Source of the DNA: CAVPGP01 sp963718065
Lineage (GTDB): Bacteria > Actinomycetota > Thermoleophilia > Gaiellales > Gaiellaceae
NCBI GenBank assembly: GCA_963718065.1
Contig: CAVQYE010000017.1
Span: 62,001 to 126,000, forward strand
DNA: 64,000 bases
Direction of reading: 5' to 3'
Shown here: positions 43,145 through 52,235 of the stretch, piece by piece
Position numbering within the stretch: position 1 is the stretch's first letter
Layout: each line of letters opens with the position of its first letter
Notes under the pieces: generated by a model
The model's input: the letters and a program-made list of their open reading frames with translations, nothing else
What the model was told of the DNA's origin: nothing
Database searches by the model: none
Translations under genes and position numbers: made by a program

Positions 43145-44616
43145 ACGCCGGCCTGCACCTCGATCCGGCCGTCGCGTGCCGCCTGCTCGAGTGCCTTGTA
43201 GTCGCGCTCGTTGACGTCGGCGTACGCCGCGGCGAAGTCGGCGATCGCGCGGTCGAAGACGTCGTTCTTGCCGAGGTAGGAGGCGATCGCGATCCGGTCA
43301 CCCGAGCGAGCGTGGGCACGGGCCAGCGTCCGGCCGCAGAACTCGGCATAAAGCTCGAGGCCGCGCGGCAGGATCGTCGTCGTGTCCACCGAGGTCTTCC
43401 AGTCCCAGAGCTGCCGAACGTAGAAGTGGCGGTCGACGCCGTCGAGCCCGCCGGCGTTGTGAATCCAGCCGAGGAAGATGTCGCTCGACGACTGCATCAG
43501 CCGCTGGCCCTGGACCACCCGCTGGCCGTGGTTGGGAACGTCGCTCGGGCCGAGGACGGACTCGAGGACCGACTGCTGGGCCTCCTTGACCTGGAGCAGC
43601 AGCGGGTCGCCGCCGTCCCGTCCGATCAAGAGGATCACCCAGCTTCGAGTGCCGACGCTGCCGACGCCGACGACCTTCCGAGCCATATCCGCGTAGCGGT
43701 AGTCCTGCAACAGCGCCCGGCGGTCGGACTGAAGCGTCTCGCCGTACGCGCGATAGAGATCCAGGATCGACGCGGTGAGCTTGTCGAGGTCTGCTCCGTC
43801 GGCCAGTTCCGCGAGCGGCACGATCAACGGTGGATCGGAGACGAACCTCGGCTCGCCGTCGACCTCGTGCGTCAGCTTGTCGAGCGCCTTCAGATGGTCC
43901 TTCCGATGCGCCTTTTCGACGGCCCGCTTAACGTTCTCCACCTGTTTCTTGTTGCGTCCGCTCAGCAGGGCCGCCTCGATCTCGGCCGCCGTCAGCCGCG
44001 AGTACCAGACCGCAAGGTTCCCCAGGCCGGCGAAGTGCCGCATCGCTTCTCGGTACGCCCTGACGGCACCGAGGACAGCTCCGCGACGGGTCGCGTCGGT
44101 GAAGTCCCGGTCCCGCGCGCAGATCTCGAAGCTCGTGGCGAGCCGCTTGACGTCCCACTCAAACGGGCCCGGAAGCGTCTCGTCGAAGTCGTTCATGTCG
44201 AAGACGAGATCTCTCGACGGCGAGGCAAAGGCTCCGAAGTTGGTGAGGTGCGCGTCACCGCAGAGTTGTGCGTGGATCCCGGGGCTTGGGGTGCGGGCGA
44301 GGTCTTGCGTCATCACGGTCGCGGACCCGCGGTAGAACGCGAACGGAGACGCGAGCATCCGGCCGTAGCGGATCGGCACGAGCTCGGGAACGCGGGACGC
44401 AGACTGCGCCTCGAGCAGCGCGACCGCATCGCGATCGCCGGACGTGTCGAGCTCCAATTGGCCCGCACGCGGTGCCTCCTCGCGGGCAGCTTTCCCCCTT
44501 GCGGCCCGCTCGGACGGCGTCGAGTGTGGCGTCGGGGGTCGTTCCTGCGTCGCAGACGACGCGGCGATCCCCAGGTCTTCCTCGAGCTCGCGGGTCTCCT
44601 GCTCGGAGGTGTCCAT
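43141..44616 (-). CDS. DUF2252 family protein
   Basis: 491 residues; GGGAGG lies upstream of ATG 44616. Kinase-like fold signatures of DUF2252 include LVPIRYGRMLASPFAFYRGS, CGDAHLTNFGAFASP, VFDMNDFDETLPGPFEWDVK, RKVVGVGSVGTRSWVILLIG and the late HARSGD. The family looks like an aminoglycoside-phosphotransferase relative of unknown substrate. The first 70 residues are charged and disordered. Confidence 0.92.
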   Translation of the reverse strand: MDTSEQETRELEEDLGIAASSATQERPPTPHSTPSERAARGKAAREEAPRAGQLELDTSGDRDAVALLEAQSASRVPELVPIRYGRMLASPFAFYRGSATVMTQDLARTPSPGIHAQLCGDAHLTNFGAFASPSRDLVFDMNDFDETLPGPFEWDVKRLATSFEICARDRDFTDATRRGAVLGAVRAYREAMRHFAGLGNLAVWYSRLTAAEIEAALLSGRNKKQVENVKRAVEKAHRKDHLKALDKLTHEVDGEPRFVSDPPLIVPLAELADGADLDKLTASILDLYRAYGETLQSDRRALLQDYRYADMARKVVGVGSVGTRSWVILLIGRDGGDPLLLQVKEAQQSVLESVLGPSDVPNHGQRVVQGQRLMQSSSDIFLGWIHNAGGLDGVDRHFYVRQLWDWKTSVDTTTILPRGLELYAEFCGRTLARAHARSGDRIAIASYLGKNDVFDRAIADFAAAYADVNERDYKALEQAARDGRIEVQAGV

Positions 44617-44801
44617 CGTCGATCCTCCCTTCAGCCGGCTTGCGCCGGAGTCGGCGCGCCCGGCTCGGGTCCGGCCGTGTGCAGTCGCACCGGCATCCTC
44701 AAACGATTGCCGTCCTATCCGCATCAGACATCATCCGGACGGGATGAGCGGAGGAACGACCGACTGCCGCACGTCGGCCGAAACGCATAGATGATCCGAG
44801 C

Positions 44802-45008
44802 ATGCTCGTCCGAATTCTCATCTTCGCGACCGTGGCGCTCTTCCTCGTGTTCTGGGTTCGCGCCGTGATCGACGTCTTCCGGAGGTCAGACCTGTCGAGT
44901 GCCGCCAAGGGTGCCTGGGCGATCTTCATGCTCGTCGTGCCGCTTATCGGGCTGCTCGTCTACACGATGCTCCGCCCGGCGGGCCAGCAGGGCAGCCGCC
45001 GCAGATAG
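44802..45008 (+). CDS. 68-residue PLDc_N hairpin membrane protein
   Basis: Two helices separated by FRRSDLSSAAKG, followed by a short basic tail. It is the PLDc_N pattern (WAIFMLVVPLIGLLVYTMLR) in its minimal form, as in the longer protein at 40905. The MFS transporter gene starts 5 bases after its stop, so the two are probably one operon. Function unknown. Confidence 0.75.
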   Translation: MLVRILIFATVALFLVFWVRAVIDVFRRSDLSSAAKGAWAIFMLVVPLIGLLVYTMLRPAGQQGSRRR

Positions 45009-45013
45009 GAAGC

Positions 45014-46192
45014 GTGACGGCGAGCATCGTCGATCTCTTCCGGCGGACGTCCGGCCTGCTCATCTGCGCCTGTCTGCTCGTTTTCCTGATGACCGTGCAG
45101 TTCGGCGCCGTGTCGCCGCTCTTGCCGGACGTCTCTGAGGGCCGCTCGCACTTCTTCGCCGCGCTCGTGGTCGGCGGGCACCCGATCGGGAGCATCATCG
45201 GCTCGCTGCCGATGGTCCTGCTCGCACGCAGGTGGGGCATGCACGTCTCGGCGATCGGAGGCGCGATCCTCTTCGGGGCCGGCGTCACCGTGTTTGCAGC
45301 GTTCGACGGCTGGTGGCTCGTCGCCGGCCGGATCGGGATCGGGCTTGGCGGCGCGTTCTGCTGGCAGGCCGCCTTCGCATGGGCGATCAACGCCACAGAG
45401 CCGGCGCGGCGCGGGCGCACGATCGGCGTGCTCTGGGCGGCGGCCTCATTCGGAGGGATCGTCGGCCCGCAGCTCGGCGCGCTGGCAGCAGCAACGAGCC
45501 GCTGGGTGCTCGTCGTGCCCGCAGCGCTGATGGTGGTCGTGAGCCTCTATCTCGCATTTCTGCCGCGCTATGTCTTCTCGGAGCCGGCGTCCGTCCGGCG
45601 GATCGTCCGCGCGTTCCGCACCCGCGCCGGAGCCGGCGCGCTCAGCCTGCAGGCGGTGCTTGCCTTCGGGTTCATGCTCGTGTCGACGCTCGCGCCGCTG
45701 GCGCTCTCGGATCGCGGCCTGTCTGCGACTGAGCTCGGCGCGGTGTTCACGACTGCCGCGGTCGTCGCGGTCTTCGCCAACCCGTTCTCGGGCCGGGCGG
45801 TCGACCGCGGCCGCCAGCGCTCGCTCGTGATCGGGGCGCTGGCGTCGATGGTCGTCGCCGCGCTCGCGCTGCCGCTGTCGCAATCCACGCTGGTCGCCGT
45901 CGTGATCGTGCTCGTGCTCCTGACCGCGAACGCCGTCGGCAACGTGCCGACCGGTGTCCTGATGGCAAGCGTCGTCGAGCGACAGCGCATCGACCAGTCC
46001 CTGAACCTCGCCATCGGCTCGCTGCTCTGGGCGACGAGCGCTCTGGTCGGCGCGCTCGCCGCCGGTGCCTTCAGCTCGGAGTGGCCCGCGATGATCACGC
46101 TCGCCGTCCTGAACGGCGCGGTGCTGGTGGCGATCCTCGTCTGGCGGGCGCCGGCCGTCTCGGTCCAGGCAGGCGAGCGCTCAGCAGCCTGA
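45014..46192 (+). CDS. MFS transporter
   Basis: 392 residues from GTG 45014, 12 helices, with the loop 2-3 signature region GSLPMVLLARRWGMHVS and the second-half counterpart FSGRAVDRGRQRSLVIGALA. It looks like a drug/metabolite exporter of the single-polypeptide 12-helix type. Nothing nearby defines the substrate. tRNA-Ser(GGA) follows 30 bases downstream. Confidence 0.9.
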   Translation: MTASIVDLFRRTSGLLICACLLVFLMTVQFGAVSPLLPDVSEGRSHFFAALVVGGHPIGSIIGSLPMVLLARRWGMHVSAIGGAILFGAGVTVFAAFDGWWLVAGRIGIGLGGAFCWQAAFAWAINATEPARRGRTIGVLWAAASFGGIVGPQLGALAAATSRWVLVVPAALMVVVSLYLAFLPRYVFSEPASVRRIVRAFRTRAGAGALSLQAVLAFGFMLVSTLAPLALSDRGLSATELGAVFTTAAVVAVFANPFSGRAVDRGRQRSLVIGALASMVVAALALPLSQSTLVAVVIVLVLLTANAVGNVPTGVLMASVVERQRIDQSLNLAIGSLLWATSALVGALAAGAFSSEWPAMITLAVLNGAVLVAILVWRAPAVSVQAGERSAA

Positions 46193-46222
46193 GCGGCGCG
46201 CCGGATACCCTGTGCCCGCCGC

Positions 46223-46311
46223 GGAGAGGTGTCCGAGCGGTCTAAGGAGCACGACTGGAAATCGTGTATGTGCTGAAAGGTGCATCGAGGGTTCAAATCC
46301 CTCCCTCTCCG
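46223..46311 (+). tRNA. tRNA-Ser (anticodon GGA)
   Basis: Class II tRNA, acceptor GGAGAGG/CCTCTCC, anticodon loop CTGGAAA (GGA, for UCC/UCU), long variable arm, T arm GAGGG-TTCAAAT-CCCTC, discriminator G. Confidence 0.95.
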
Positions 46312-46496
46312 TTTCCAATGTCGGGTTGAGAGTCAGGGAGCCGACCCGTTCAGGCTCCCGCTCTCGCCCGGCGCGCCGTCAATCCAAGCTAGGCCCGGCA
46401 TATACTGCGGAGCCGAACGAGAAGGCGTGCTCACGGCCTCCGGCGATCGGTTCGAACATGTCTTCAGCTGCAGCCCAGTCCGAACAAGGAGAGGTA

Positions 46497-46910
46497 ATGG
46501 CAGTCGGCCCCGTCGACGTATACATCATTGGTTTCCCCGGCAACAAGTTCACCGGGCGTATCGCCCCGGCGATCTTGGAGCTGGTGGAGAACGGAACGAT
46601 TCGAGTTCTCGATCTGCTCTTCGTCTCGAAGGGTGAAGACGGCGTCGTGACAACAATCGCGGCCGTGGACATCGACGAGGAGGGCGCGGACTTCCTCTCG
46701 ATCGAGATCACGGAACCGGGTGCGTTGGGCCCCGAGGACGCAGAAGAGGTCAGCGACGACCTCCCGGCGAATAGCTCGGCCCTCCTGATCGCATTCGAGA
46801 ACGTCTGGGTCGCGAAGGTGGTCGACGCGCTCCAGGCCGCCGACGCTGTGTTGATCGACTCGATCCGGATCCCCGCCGACGTCGTGGCCGCGGCGATCGA
46901 AGCAGGCTAG
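46497..46910 (+). CDS. DUF6325 family protein, paralogue B
   Basis: 137 residues. ATG 46497 is chosen over ATG 46459 because AAGGAGAGGTA sits directly before it. GPVDVYIIGFPGNKFTGRIA, then ELVENGTIRVLDLLFVSKG and SSALLIAFENVWVAKVV, make it a clear paralogue of 40459-40890. It is followed after 35 bases by a SHOCT protein, repeating the gene pair seen there. Activity unknown. Confidence 0.85.
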   Translation: MAVGPVDVYIIGFPGNKFTGRIAPAILELVENGTIRVLDLLFVSKGEDGVVTTIAAVDIDEEGADFLSIEITEPGALGPEDAEEVSDDLPANSSALLIAFENVWVAKVVDALQAADAVLIDSIRIPADVVAAAIEAG

Positions 46911-46945
46911 AACACCACCCATCATTCGAAAACGAGAGGAACGAC

Positions 46946-47212
46946 ATGGGACTTCTCCGTATGGCAGCCCGCACCGCCGTCGTCGCGGGAACCGCCACCG
47001 CCGTGTCCGGGCGCGTGCAGCGTCGTCAGGCCGCCAGGTATGACCAGCAGGACGCGCAGCAGGAAGCGCAGTACGCGCAGCAGGCGCCGCCTCCCGCGCC
47101 GGCAGAGGACGATGCGACCGCGCAGCTCCAGGATCTGGCGCAGCTTCACACGCAGGGCGTGCTCACCGACGAGGAGTTCGCGGCCGCCAAGGCCAAGATC
47201 CTCGGAATCTGA
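46946..47212 (+). CDS. SHOCT-domain small protein, paralogue B
   Basis: 88 residues with a GAGAGGAAC site. The N-terminus AARTAVVAGTATAVSGRVQR matches the protein at 40136, then a Gln/Tyr/Ala linker and a SHOCT tail LAQLHTQGVLTDEEFAAAKA. Together with the DUF6325 gene upstream it forms the second copy of the pair. Confidence 0.84.
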   Translation: MGLLRMAARTAVVAGTATAVSGRVQRRQAARYDQQDAQQEAQYAQQAPPPAPAEDDATAQLQDLAQLHTQGVLTDEEFAAAKAKILGI

Positions 47213-47233
47213 CGGGCGACAAGCCCTCCTAAC

Positions 47234-47974
47234 GTGAGGCACGTCGAGGCGTACTCACAACTGGCAGGGGTCTACGACGAGATCGTCATCGACCCCTGCC
47301 ACGATCGATGGGCCTCGTTCCTCCATGAGCTGTGGAGTGACGACCCGGAGGGCGTACGTTCCGTACTCGATCTCGGCTGCGGCACCGGCCTGCTCGCGGG
47401 TGAGTTGATCGCGCGGGGCTACCGGGTGGTCGGCGTCGACGCATCCGACGCGATGCTGGCCCTGGCCCGCGGCCGCCTCGGCCCGGACGTGGCGTTGAGC
47501 CGGATGACTCTCCCGGACCTGGCGGTCGAAGGTGTCTTCGACGCGGCGGTCTGCACGTTCGACGGCCTCAACTACCTCACGCCGGACGAGTTGCGACTGA
47601 CGATGGCCGCGGTGTCCCTCCGCCTTCGGCCCGCCGGTTGGCTCATCTTCGATCTCCACACCGACGCAATGATGGATTTCACCGTCTGCAACCCCGTGGT
47701 CGCGGGTGAATCGGCCGGGAACGGCTTTGTGATCAGCAGTGTCGTGGATCCCAGCACCCGCACCTGCGACACCACGATCGAGCTCACGCGGACCCGCAGC
47801 GGGGCTCCTTTCAGCGAGCGGCACCGGCAGTACTTCCATGCGGATGCGGACGTCGATACCGCCCTCCGAGACGCGGGCTTTGCGGTTACTGAGGTTGGCG
47901 AGGAGTACACGCACGAACCGGTGGACGCGTCGACCCTCCGGGCCACCTGGACGGCACGGCGCGTGTCGACCTGA
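47234..47974 (+). CDS. SAM-dependent methyltransferase (class I)
   Basis: 246 residues from GTG 47234. SAM site VLDLGCGTGLLAGELIARGY, acidic loop VGVDASDAML and post-II motif LRLRPAGWLIFDLH. The opening AYSQLAGVYDEIVID is typical of small-molecule methyltransferases. Substrate unknown; starts 21 bases after the SHOCT gene but is probably independent. Confidence 0.9.
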   Translation: MRHVEAYSQLAGVYDEIVIDPCHDRWASFLHELWSDDPEGVRSVLDLGCGTGLLAGELIARGYRVVGVDASDAMLALARGRLGPDVALSRMTLPDLAVEGVFDAAVCTFDGLNYLTPDELRLTMAAVSLRLRPAGWLIFDLHTDAMMDFTVCNPVVAGESAGNGFVISSVVDPSTRTCDTTIELTRTRSGAPFSERHRQYFHADADVDTALRDAGFAVTEVGEEYTHEPVDASTLRATWTARRVST

Positions 47975-48033
47975 TCTCCTACGCCCACGTACCGGGAGTA
48001 AGGTCCGTGCCATCCGACCAATGGAGGAACAGC

Positions 48034-48315
48034 GTGAGCATCCTTGTCCGCTTTACAGGAGCACCGGGCATGACAGCCGAGAAGTACGACGCGACGATGC
48101 CCCGCATCGAGGCATCGGGCGAGTTCCCGCCTGACGGGCTCGACTACCACGTCGCTTTCAGTTCTGGCGGCAGCTTCCGCGTCAGCGAGATCTGGGACTC
48201 GAAGGAGCAGTTCGAGGCGTTCGGCCCACGCCTGATGCCGATCCTCGCCGAGGGCGGCATCGAGCTCGCCGGTCCACCAGAGGTGATCGAAATCCACAAC
48301 ATCATCAGGCGGTAG
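48034..48315 (+). CDS. ABM-like small protein
   Basis: 93 residues. GTG 48034 has GGAGGAACAGC before it and is preferred over 48007. The chain ILVRFTGAPGMTAEKYD, then YHVAFSSGGSFRVSEIWDSK and EQFEAFGPRLMPILAEGG, is the ferredoxin-like half-barrel common in ABM/dimeric alpha-beta barrel proteins. No active-site residue is evident. Confidence 0.75.
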   Translation: MSILVRFTGAPGMTAEKYDATMPRIEASGEFPPDGLDYHVAFSSGGSFRVSEIWDSKEQFEAFGPRLMPILAEGGIELAGPPEVIEIHNIIRR

Positions 48316-48356
48316 GCCGGCACCTGCTGACCTCCGTCGGGGGACATACTTGGACG

Positions 48357-49346
48357 GTGATCGCAGCCACGGGCGAGCGGTTCACCGGCTTCGCGCCCTA
48401 CGTCGCCTCCGTGAACGACGCCGGCGTCGTCGCATTTCAGGCGGCGCTGGCGGGCGGTGGCAGCGGCGTCTTCATGGGCAGCGGCGCGTCGGTCACCGAG
48501 CTCGTCGGCCCGCCCGAGCTGGCCGGTGTCACGAGCCATCCGGACGTGAACCGTACCGGGGCGACGAGCTTCTACGCCGATCTGCCCGATGGTGGCCAGG
48601 GCGTCTTCCTGCTTCGCGACGAGAGCCTGCAGGCGATCGCGGACACGCGTGGCGGGCTTGCGTCCGTCGGGCCGCTCGGTCCGACGATGAACGACGCCGG
48701 TACGGTCGCCTTTCGCGCGGATCCTGAGGCGGGAGTCAGCGGCATCTTCGCGGGCGACGACGCCGCCGTCAGCACCGTCGCCGACACCGAAAGCGGCTGG
48801 AGCACTTTCCACGGCCTGCCCGTGATCGACGAAGCCGGCACCGTCGTCTTCAGGGCGGATCGCGACGACGGCGTCGAGGGCATCTACGCCGCCCGCGGTG
48901 GACGCACCTGGCCGGTTGCCGAGACCGGGGATCTGTTCGAGAGCCTGGCGCACTTCCCGTCTGCCAACGACCACGGGACGGTGGCGTTCGCGGCCACGCT
49001 GCGCAGCCACGGTGCTGCGATCGCAACCGTGGACGATTCCGGTGTCACGATCATCGACACGGAGGGCGCGTTCGAGTCGTTTCGCGGCGCCCTGATCGCG
49101 GGCACAGTCGCCGTCGTGCGCATCGCCACGCCGCGCGGCGGAAGCCTCGGCCTGTTCAGCGGTCCCGACCCGTCGGCCGACAGGATCCTGGCCATCGGTG
49201 ACAGCCTGTTCGGCTCGACGGTCGTGGACTTCGCCGCCAACCCGGTGTCGATCAACGCAGCCGGCCAGGTGGCGATCCGGGCAAGCCTCGCGGACGACAG
49301 GCAGCTGATTCTGAGAGCCGACCCGGTCGACGGGGCGGAACCGTGA
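48357..49346 (+). CDS. beta-propeller-like repeat protein
   Basis: 329 residues from GTG 48357, no signal peptide. About five to six repeats follow a pattern VxDxGTVAFRAxxxxGxxGIF, for example NDAGVVAFQAAL, NDAGTVAFRADP, DEAGTVVFRADR, NDHGTVAFAATL and NAAGQVAIRASL. This repeat type forms small propellers in proteins of unknown role, often extracellular. The lack of an export signal is odd; the true start may lie elsewhere. Confidence 0.75.
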   Translation: MIAATGERFTGFAPYVASVNDAGVVAFQAALAGGGSGVFMGSGASVTELVGPPELAGVTSHPDVNRTGATSFYADLPDGGQGVFLLRDESLQAIADTRGGLASVGPLGPTMNDAGTVAFRADPEAGVSGIFAGDDAAVSTVADTESGWSTFHGLPVIDEAGTVVFRADRDDGVEGIYAARGGRTWPVAETGDLFESLAHFPSANDHGTVAFAATLRSHGAAIATVDDSGVTIIDTEGAFESFRGALIAGTVAVVRIATPRGGSLGLFSGPDPSADRILAIGDSLFGSTVVDFAANPVSINAAGQVAIRASLADDRQLILRADPVDGAEP

Positions 49347-49352
49347 GCTGCG

Positions 49353-49646
49353 TCAGTCGTGGATGCGCGCCAGCAGCTCTTCGCGCTTCAGCAGCGTGAC
49401 GCGGTGCGGTGAGCGCACGAGGCGCACCTCGTAGCCCGCGCCGCGGGGGAACAACACCTTCTCGCCTGGCTCGACGGCTTCGACGTCAGGTCCGACGGCT
49501 GCGACGACGCCGGTCCGCGTCTGCGACGCCTCGTTCGCAGGCACGATCAGGCCGTGCGGCGTCTCCGCTTCGTCGAGCGGCTGGACGACGATCCAGTCGT
49601 CGAGCGGCTCGAGCGTCACCTCGGTCGGGGTCGTTCCTTCCAGCAC
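49353..49646 (-). CDS. GroES/Cpn10-like protein (orphan)
   Basis: 97 residues from GTG 49646. Cpn10 features: LEPLDDWIVVQPLDEAETPH (first strands), GLIVPANEASQTRTGVVAAV in the mobile-loop region, and PGEKVLFPRGAGYEVRL. No groEL is adjacent, and the mobile loop is not the classic one. It may be a stand-alone co-chaperonin relative. Divergent from the LigD polymerase gene by 22 bases. Confidence 0.82.
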   Translation of the reverse strand: MLEGTTPTEVTLEPLDDWIVVQPLDEAETPHGLIVPANEASQTRTGVVAAVGPDVEAVEPGEKVLFPRGAGYEVRLVRSPHRVTLLKREELLARIHD

Positions 49647-49668
49647 CCTACGAGGATACTCTGAGCCG

Positions 49669-50676
49669 GTGCCGTCGCCGTTCGTCGAGCTCGAAGTCGG
49701 GGAGCGCATCGTCAAGGTGACGAACCCCGACAAGGTCTTCTTCGCCGAGCACGGCGAGACGAAGCTCGACCTCGTCGAGTACTACCTCTCGGTGGCCGAC
49801 GGCATCGTGCGCGCGCTCTACGAGCGGCCGACGCAGCTGAAACGGCATCCCGACGGCGCCGAGGGCGAGGCGATCTACCAGAAGCGCGTCCCCGAGAAGC
49901 GGCCAGAATGGATCGAGACCGCTCGCGTGACCTTCCCTTCCGGGCGCCACGCGGACGAGCTCTGCGTCACCGAGATCGCGCACGTCGCCTGGGCTGCCAA
50001 TCTCGGCACGCTCGACTTCCACCCGTGGCCTTCGCGCCGCCGGGACACCGAGCACCCTGACGAGCTGCGGATCGACATCGACCCGCAGCCGGGCACCGAC
50101 TTCGGCGACGCGAAGCAGGTCGCCGCGACCGTGCACGAGGTGCTCGACGAGCTCGGCTACGTCGCGTGGCCGAAGACGTCCGGCAACCGAGGCATCCACA
50201 TCGCCGTGCGGATCGAGCCGAACTGGGAGTTCCCGGTCGTGCGTCGCGCCGCACTCGCGTTTGCACGCGAGGTCGAGCGCCGGTCGAAGCTCGTCACCAC
50301 GGCGTGGTGGAAGGAGGAACGGGGCGAGCGGGTCTTCATCGACTACAACCAGAACGCCCGCGACCGGACGATCGCGTCGGCCTACTCCGTGCGCGCCCGC
50401 CGCGACGCGACGGTCTCCGCGCCCGTGACCTGGGACGAGCTGCCCGATGTCGAGACCGAGGACTTCACCATGCGCACGATGCCGAAGCGGTTCGAGAAGC
50501 TCGGCGACGTGCAGGCCGGCATCGACGACTCGGTCTCGGACCTGAACAAGCTGCTCGAGTGGGTCGAGCGGGAGGAGACAGAGGGAGTGGGCGAGGCGCC
50601 GTACCCGCCGAACTTCCCGAAGATGCCCGGCGAGCCGAAGCGCGTGCAGCCTTCGAGGGCTCGAAAGGAGTCCTAA
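49669..50676 (+). CDS. LigD-type primase-polymerase (NHEJ polymerase domain)
   Basis: 335 residues from GTG 49669. Archaeo-eukaryotic primase fold with RIDIDPQPGTDFGDAK (catalytic Asp-x-Asp), PKTSGNRGIHIAVRI, and IDYNQNARDRTIASAYSVRA with AVSAPVTW-type ending. Bacterial LigD uses this module for gap filling and nucleotide addition at double-strand breaks. Here it stands alone; an ATP-dependent ligase lies 2 kb away at 52602, and no Ku gene is in the window. Confidence 0.92.
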   Translation: MPSPFVELEVGERIVKVTNPDKVFFAEHGETKLDLVEYYLSVADGIVRALYERPTQLKRHPDGAEGEAIYQKRVPEKRPEWIETARVTFPSGRHADELCVTEIAHVAWAANLGTLDFHPWPSRRRDTEHPDELRIDIDPQPGTDFGDAKQVAATVHEVLDELGYVAWPKTSGNRGIHIAVRIEPNWEFPVVRRAALAFAREVERRSKLVTTAWWKEERGERVFIDYNQNARDRTIASAYSVRARRDATVSAPVTWDELPDVETEDFTMRTMPKRFEKLGDVQAGIDDSVSDLNKLLEWVEREETEGVGEAPYPPNFPKMPGEPKRVQPSRARKES

Positions 50677-50710
50677 CACGGCTTTTAAATCGGGCAGCTA
50701 GGTTGGCTCG

Positions 50711-51963
50711 ATGCGCCGTCTGCTGCTCGTCGCCCTCGCTTTCGCCGCCGTCGCCGCCTTCGGCTCGGCGCGGCCCGCGCACGCGTCGGCGTCGATCCAA
50801 TACGGCATCCAGGACGACGCCTGGCTCGTCTACGGACCGGGAACGCTCGAGGAACGGCTCGACCGCCTGGACGATCTCGGCGTCGACCTTGTTCGCTACA
50901 CGCTCGTCTGGTCGTCGGTCGAGCCGACGAAGGGCGCCGCGAACTGGGGGCAGTCCGACGACGTGCTCCGCGGTTTGCGGGATCACGGCATCGGCGCCGT
51001 GGTCACCTTGTACGGGACACCACGCTGGGCGAACGGCGGCCGGGCGGGCAACTGGGCGCCGAAGAGCACGAGCACGTTCGCCTCGTTCGCCCACCGCGCG
51101 GCAAAGCGCTACGGGTTCGTCCGCCGCTGGCTCATCTGGAACGAGCCGAACCAGCGCCGCTGGCTGCGGCCGACCTCGCCGGCCGTCTACACGCGCACAC
51201 TGTTGAACCCGGCCTACGCCGCGATCCACTCGGTCAACCACAACGCGCTGGTCGGCGGCGGCGTCACCGCTCCGCGTGCGGCCGTGGGCGGGATCTCGCC
51301 GGTCGCGTGGATCCGCGGCATGGGCGCGGCGCACGCGCGCCTCGACGCCTACGCGCACAACCCGTATGCGCTCAGTCCGGACGAGACCCCGTTCGGCGGC
51401 GGCTGCGACCACTGCGAGACGATCACCATCTCGACGCTCGACCGGCTGCTCCGTGAGGTCAACCGATCCTTCGGCGCGAAGCGCATCTGGCTGACGGAGT
51501 TCGGCTACCAGACCAATCCCCGGACCGGTTCCTCGGCGTCTCGAAGGCGCTGCAGGCCCGCTACCTGGCCGACGCCGCGCTGCGCGCCTACGAGGCACCG
51601 CGCGTCGACATGCTGATCCAGTACCTCGTCAAGGACGAGCCCGAGCTTGGGCGCTGGCAGAGCGGTCTCCTGACCGCGGGTGGCCAGCCCAAGCCGTCGT
51701 ATCGCGCCTTCGCGTTACCGCTGGCCCAGCGCAGCCGCGTCGGCTTGCGCACGACCGTGTGGGGCATGGTTCGCCCGCGGCTCGGCGAGCAGCCGTACAG
51801 CCTGCAGGAGTTCCGCGACGGTCGCTGGCAGTTCGTCAGCTCGTTGCGAACGACCGGCTCGCGCGGGATCTTCACCGCGACGGTCCGCGCCGGCCAAGGC
51901 GCGAGGCTGCGGCTCTGGTCGCCGCGCGACCGGACCTACAGCACGATCCTCGTCGTCAGCTAG
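50711..51963 (+). CDS. secreted glycoside hydrolase (GH39/GH5-like clan A), frameshifted near 51520
   Basis: Signal peptide ending near ARPAHASAS. TIM-barrel clan A with acid/base Glu in RWLIWNEPNQRRW (about residue 144) and nucleophile Glu in IWLTEFGYQT (about residue 261). One base is lost near a CCCC run at about 51518-51523; the rest continues in another frame from DRFLGVSKALQARYLADAAL to a beta-sandwich tail ending at 51963. Joined length is about 417 residues. The substrate is unknown. A single homopolymer indel is more likely error than decay. Confidence 0.8.
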
Positions 51964-51984
51964 CACTCGCGACGTAAAGCTCGC

Positions 51985-52020
51985 TTGACACCCGCTCCAT
52001 GTAAAGCTACCTTTACATGG
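51985..52020 (+). promoter_or_regulatory. promoter with overlapping perfect inverted-repeat operator
   Basis: TTGACA (51985-51990), a 17-base gap, then TACCTT (52008-52013) gives a consensus-like promoter. CCATGTAAAG (51997-52006) and CTTTACATGG (52011-52020) form a perfect 10-bp inverted repeat with a 4-base spacer that spans the -10 box and the first start codon of the Xre gene. This is the expected layout for autorepression by that regulator. Confidence 0.65.
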
Positions 52021-52235
52021 AAAGTGAGCTTGACACGATGAGAAACGGCGTCAAAGAGCTGCGGACGGCGCAGGGGCTCTCGCAGGGGGAGCTCGCTGCC
52101 GCCGTCAGCGTCTCGCGGCAGACGATCAACTCGATCGAGAACAGCCGCTACGTCCCGTCACTTCCACTCGCGCTCGCGCTCGCACGGTTCTTCGGCAAAT
52201 CGGTAGAGGAGATGTTCGATGACTCAGGTGACTAA
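52017..52235 (+). CDS. Xre-family helix-turn-helix regulator
   Basis: 72 residues from ATG 52017; ATG 52038 (MRNGVKELR) is equally possible because the promoter places transcription start at about 52020. HTH residues KELRTAQGLSQGELAAAVSV and SRQTINSIENSRYVPSLPLA are the YgzD/YozG-like type that pairs with small membrane proteins. The downstream membrane gene overlaps its 3' end by 17 bases. The operator over its promoter suggests self-regulation. Confidence 0.9.
   Translation: MESELDTMRNGVKELRTAQGLSQGELAAAVSVSRQTINSIENSRYVPSLPLALALARFFGKSVEEMFDDSGD

Noticed and set aside
43312..44790. 492-residue plus-strand frame opposite DUF2252
   Set aside because: Antisense shadow; DUF2252 motifs on the minus strand are unambiguous.
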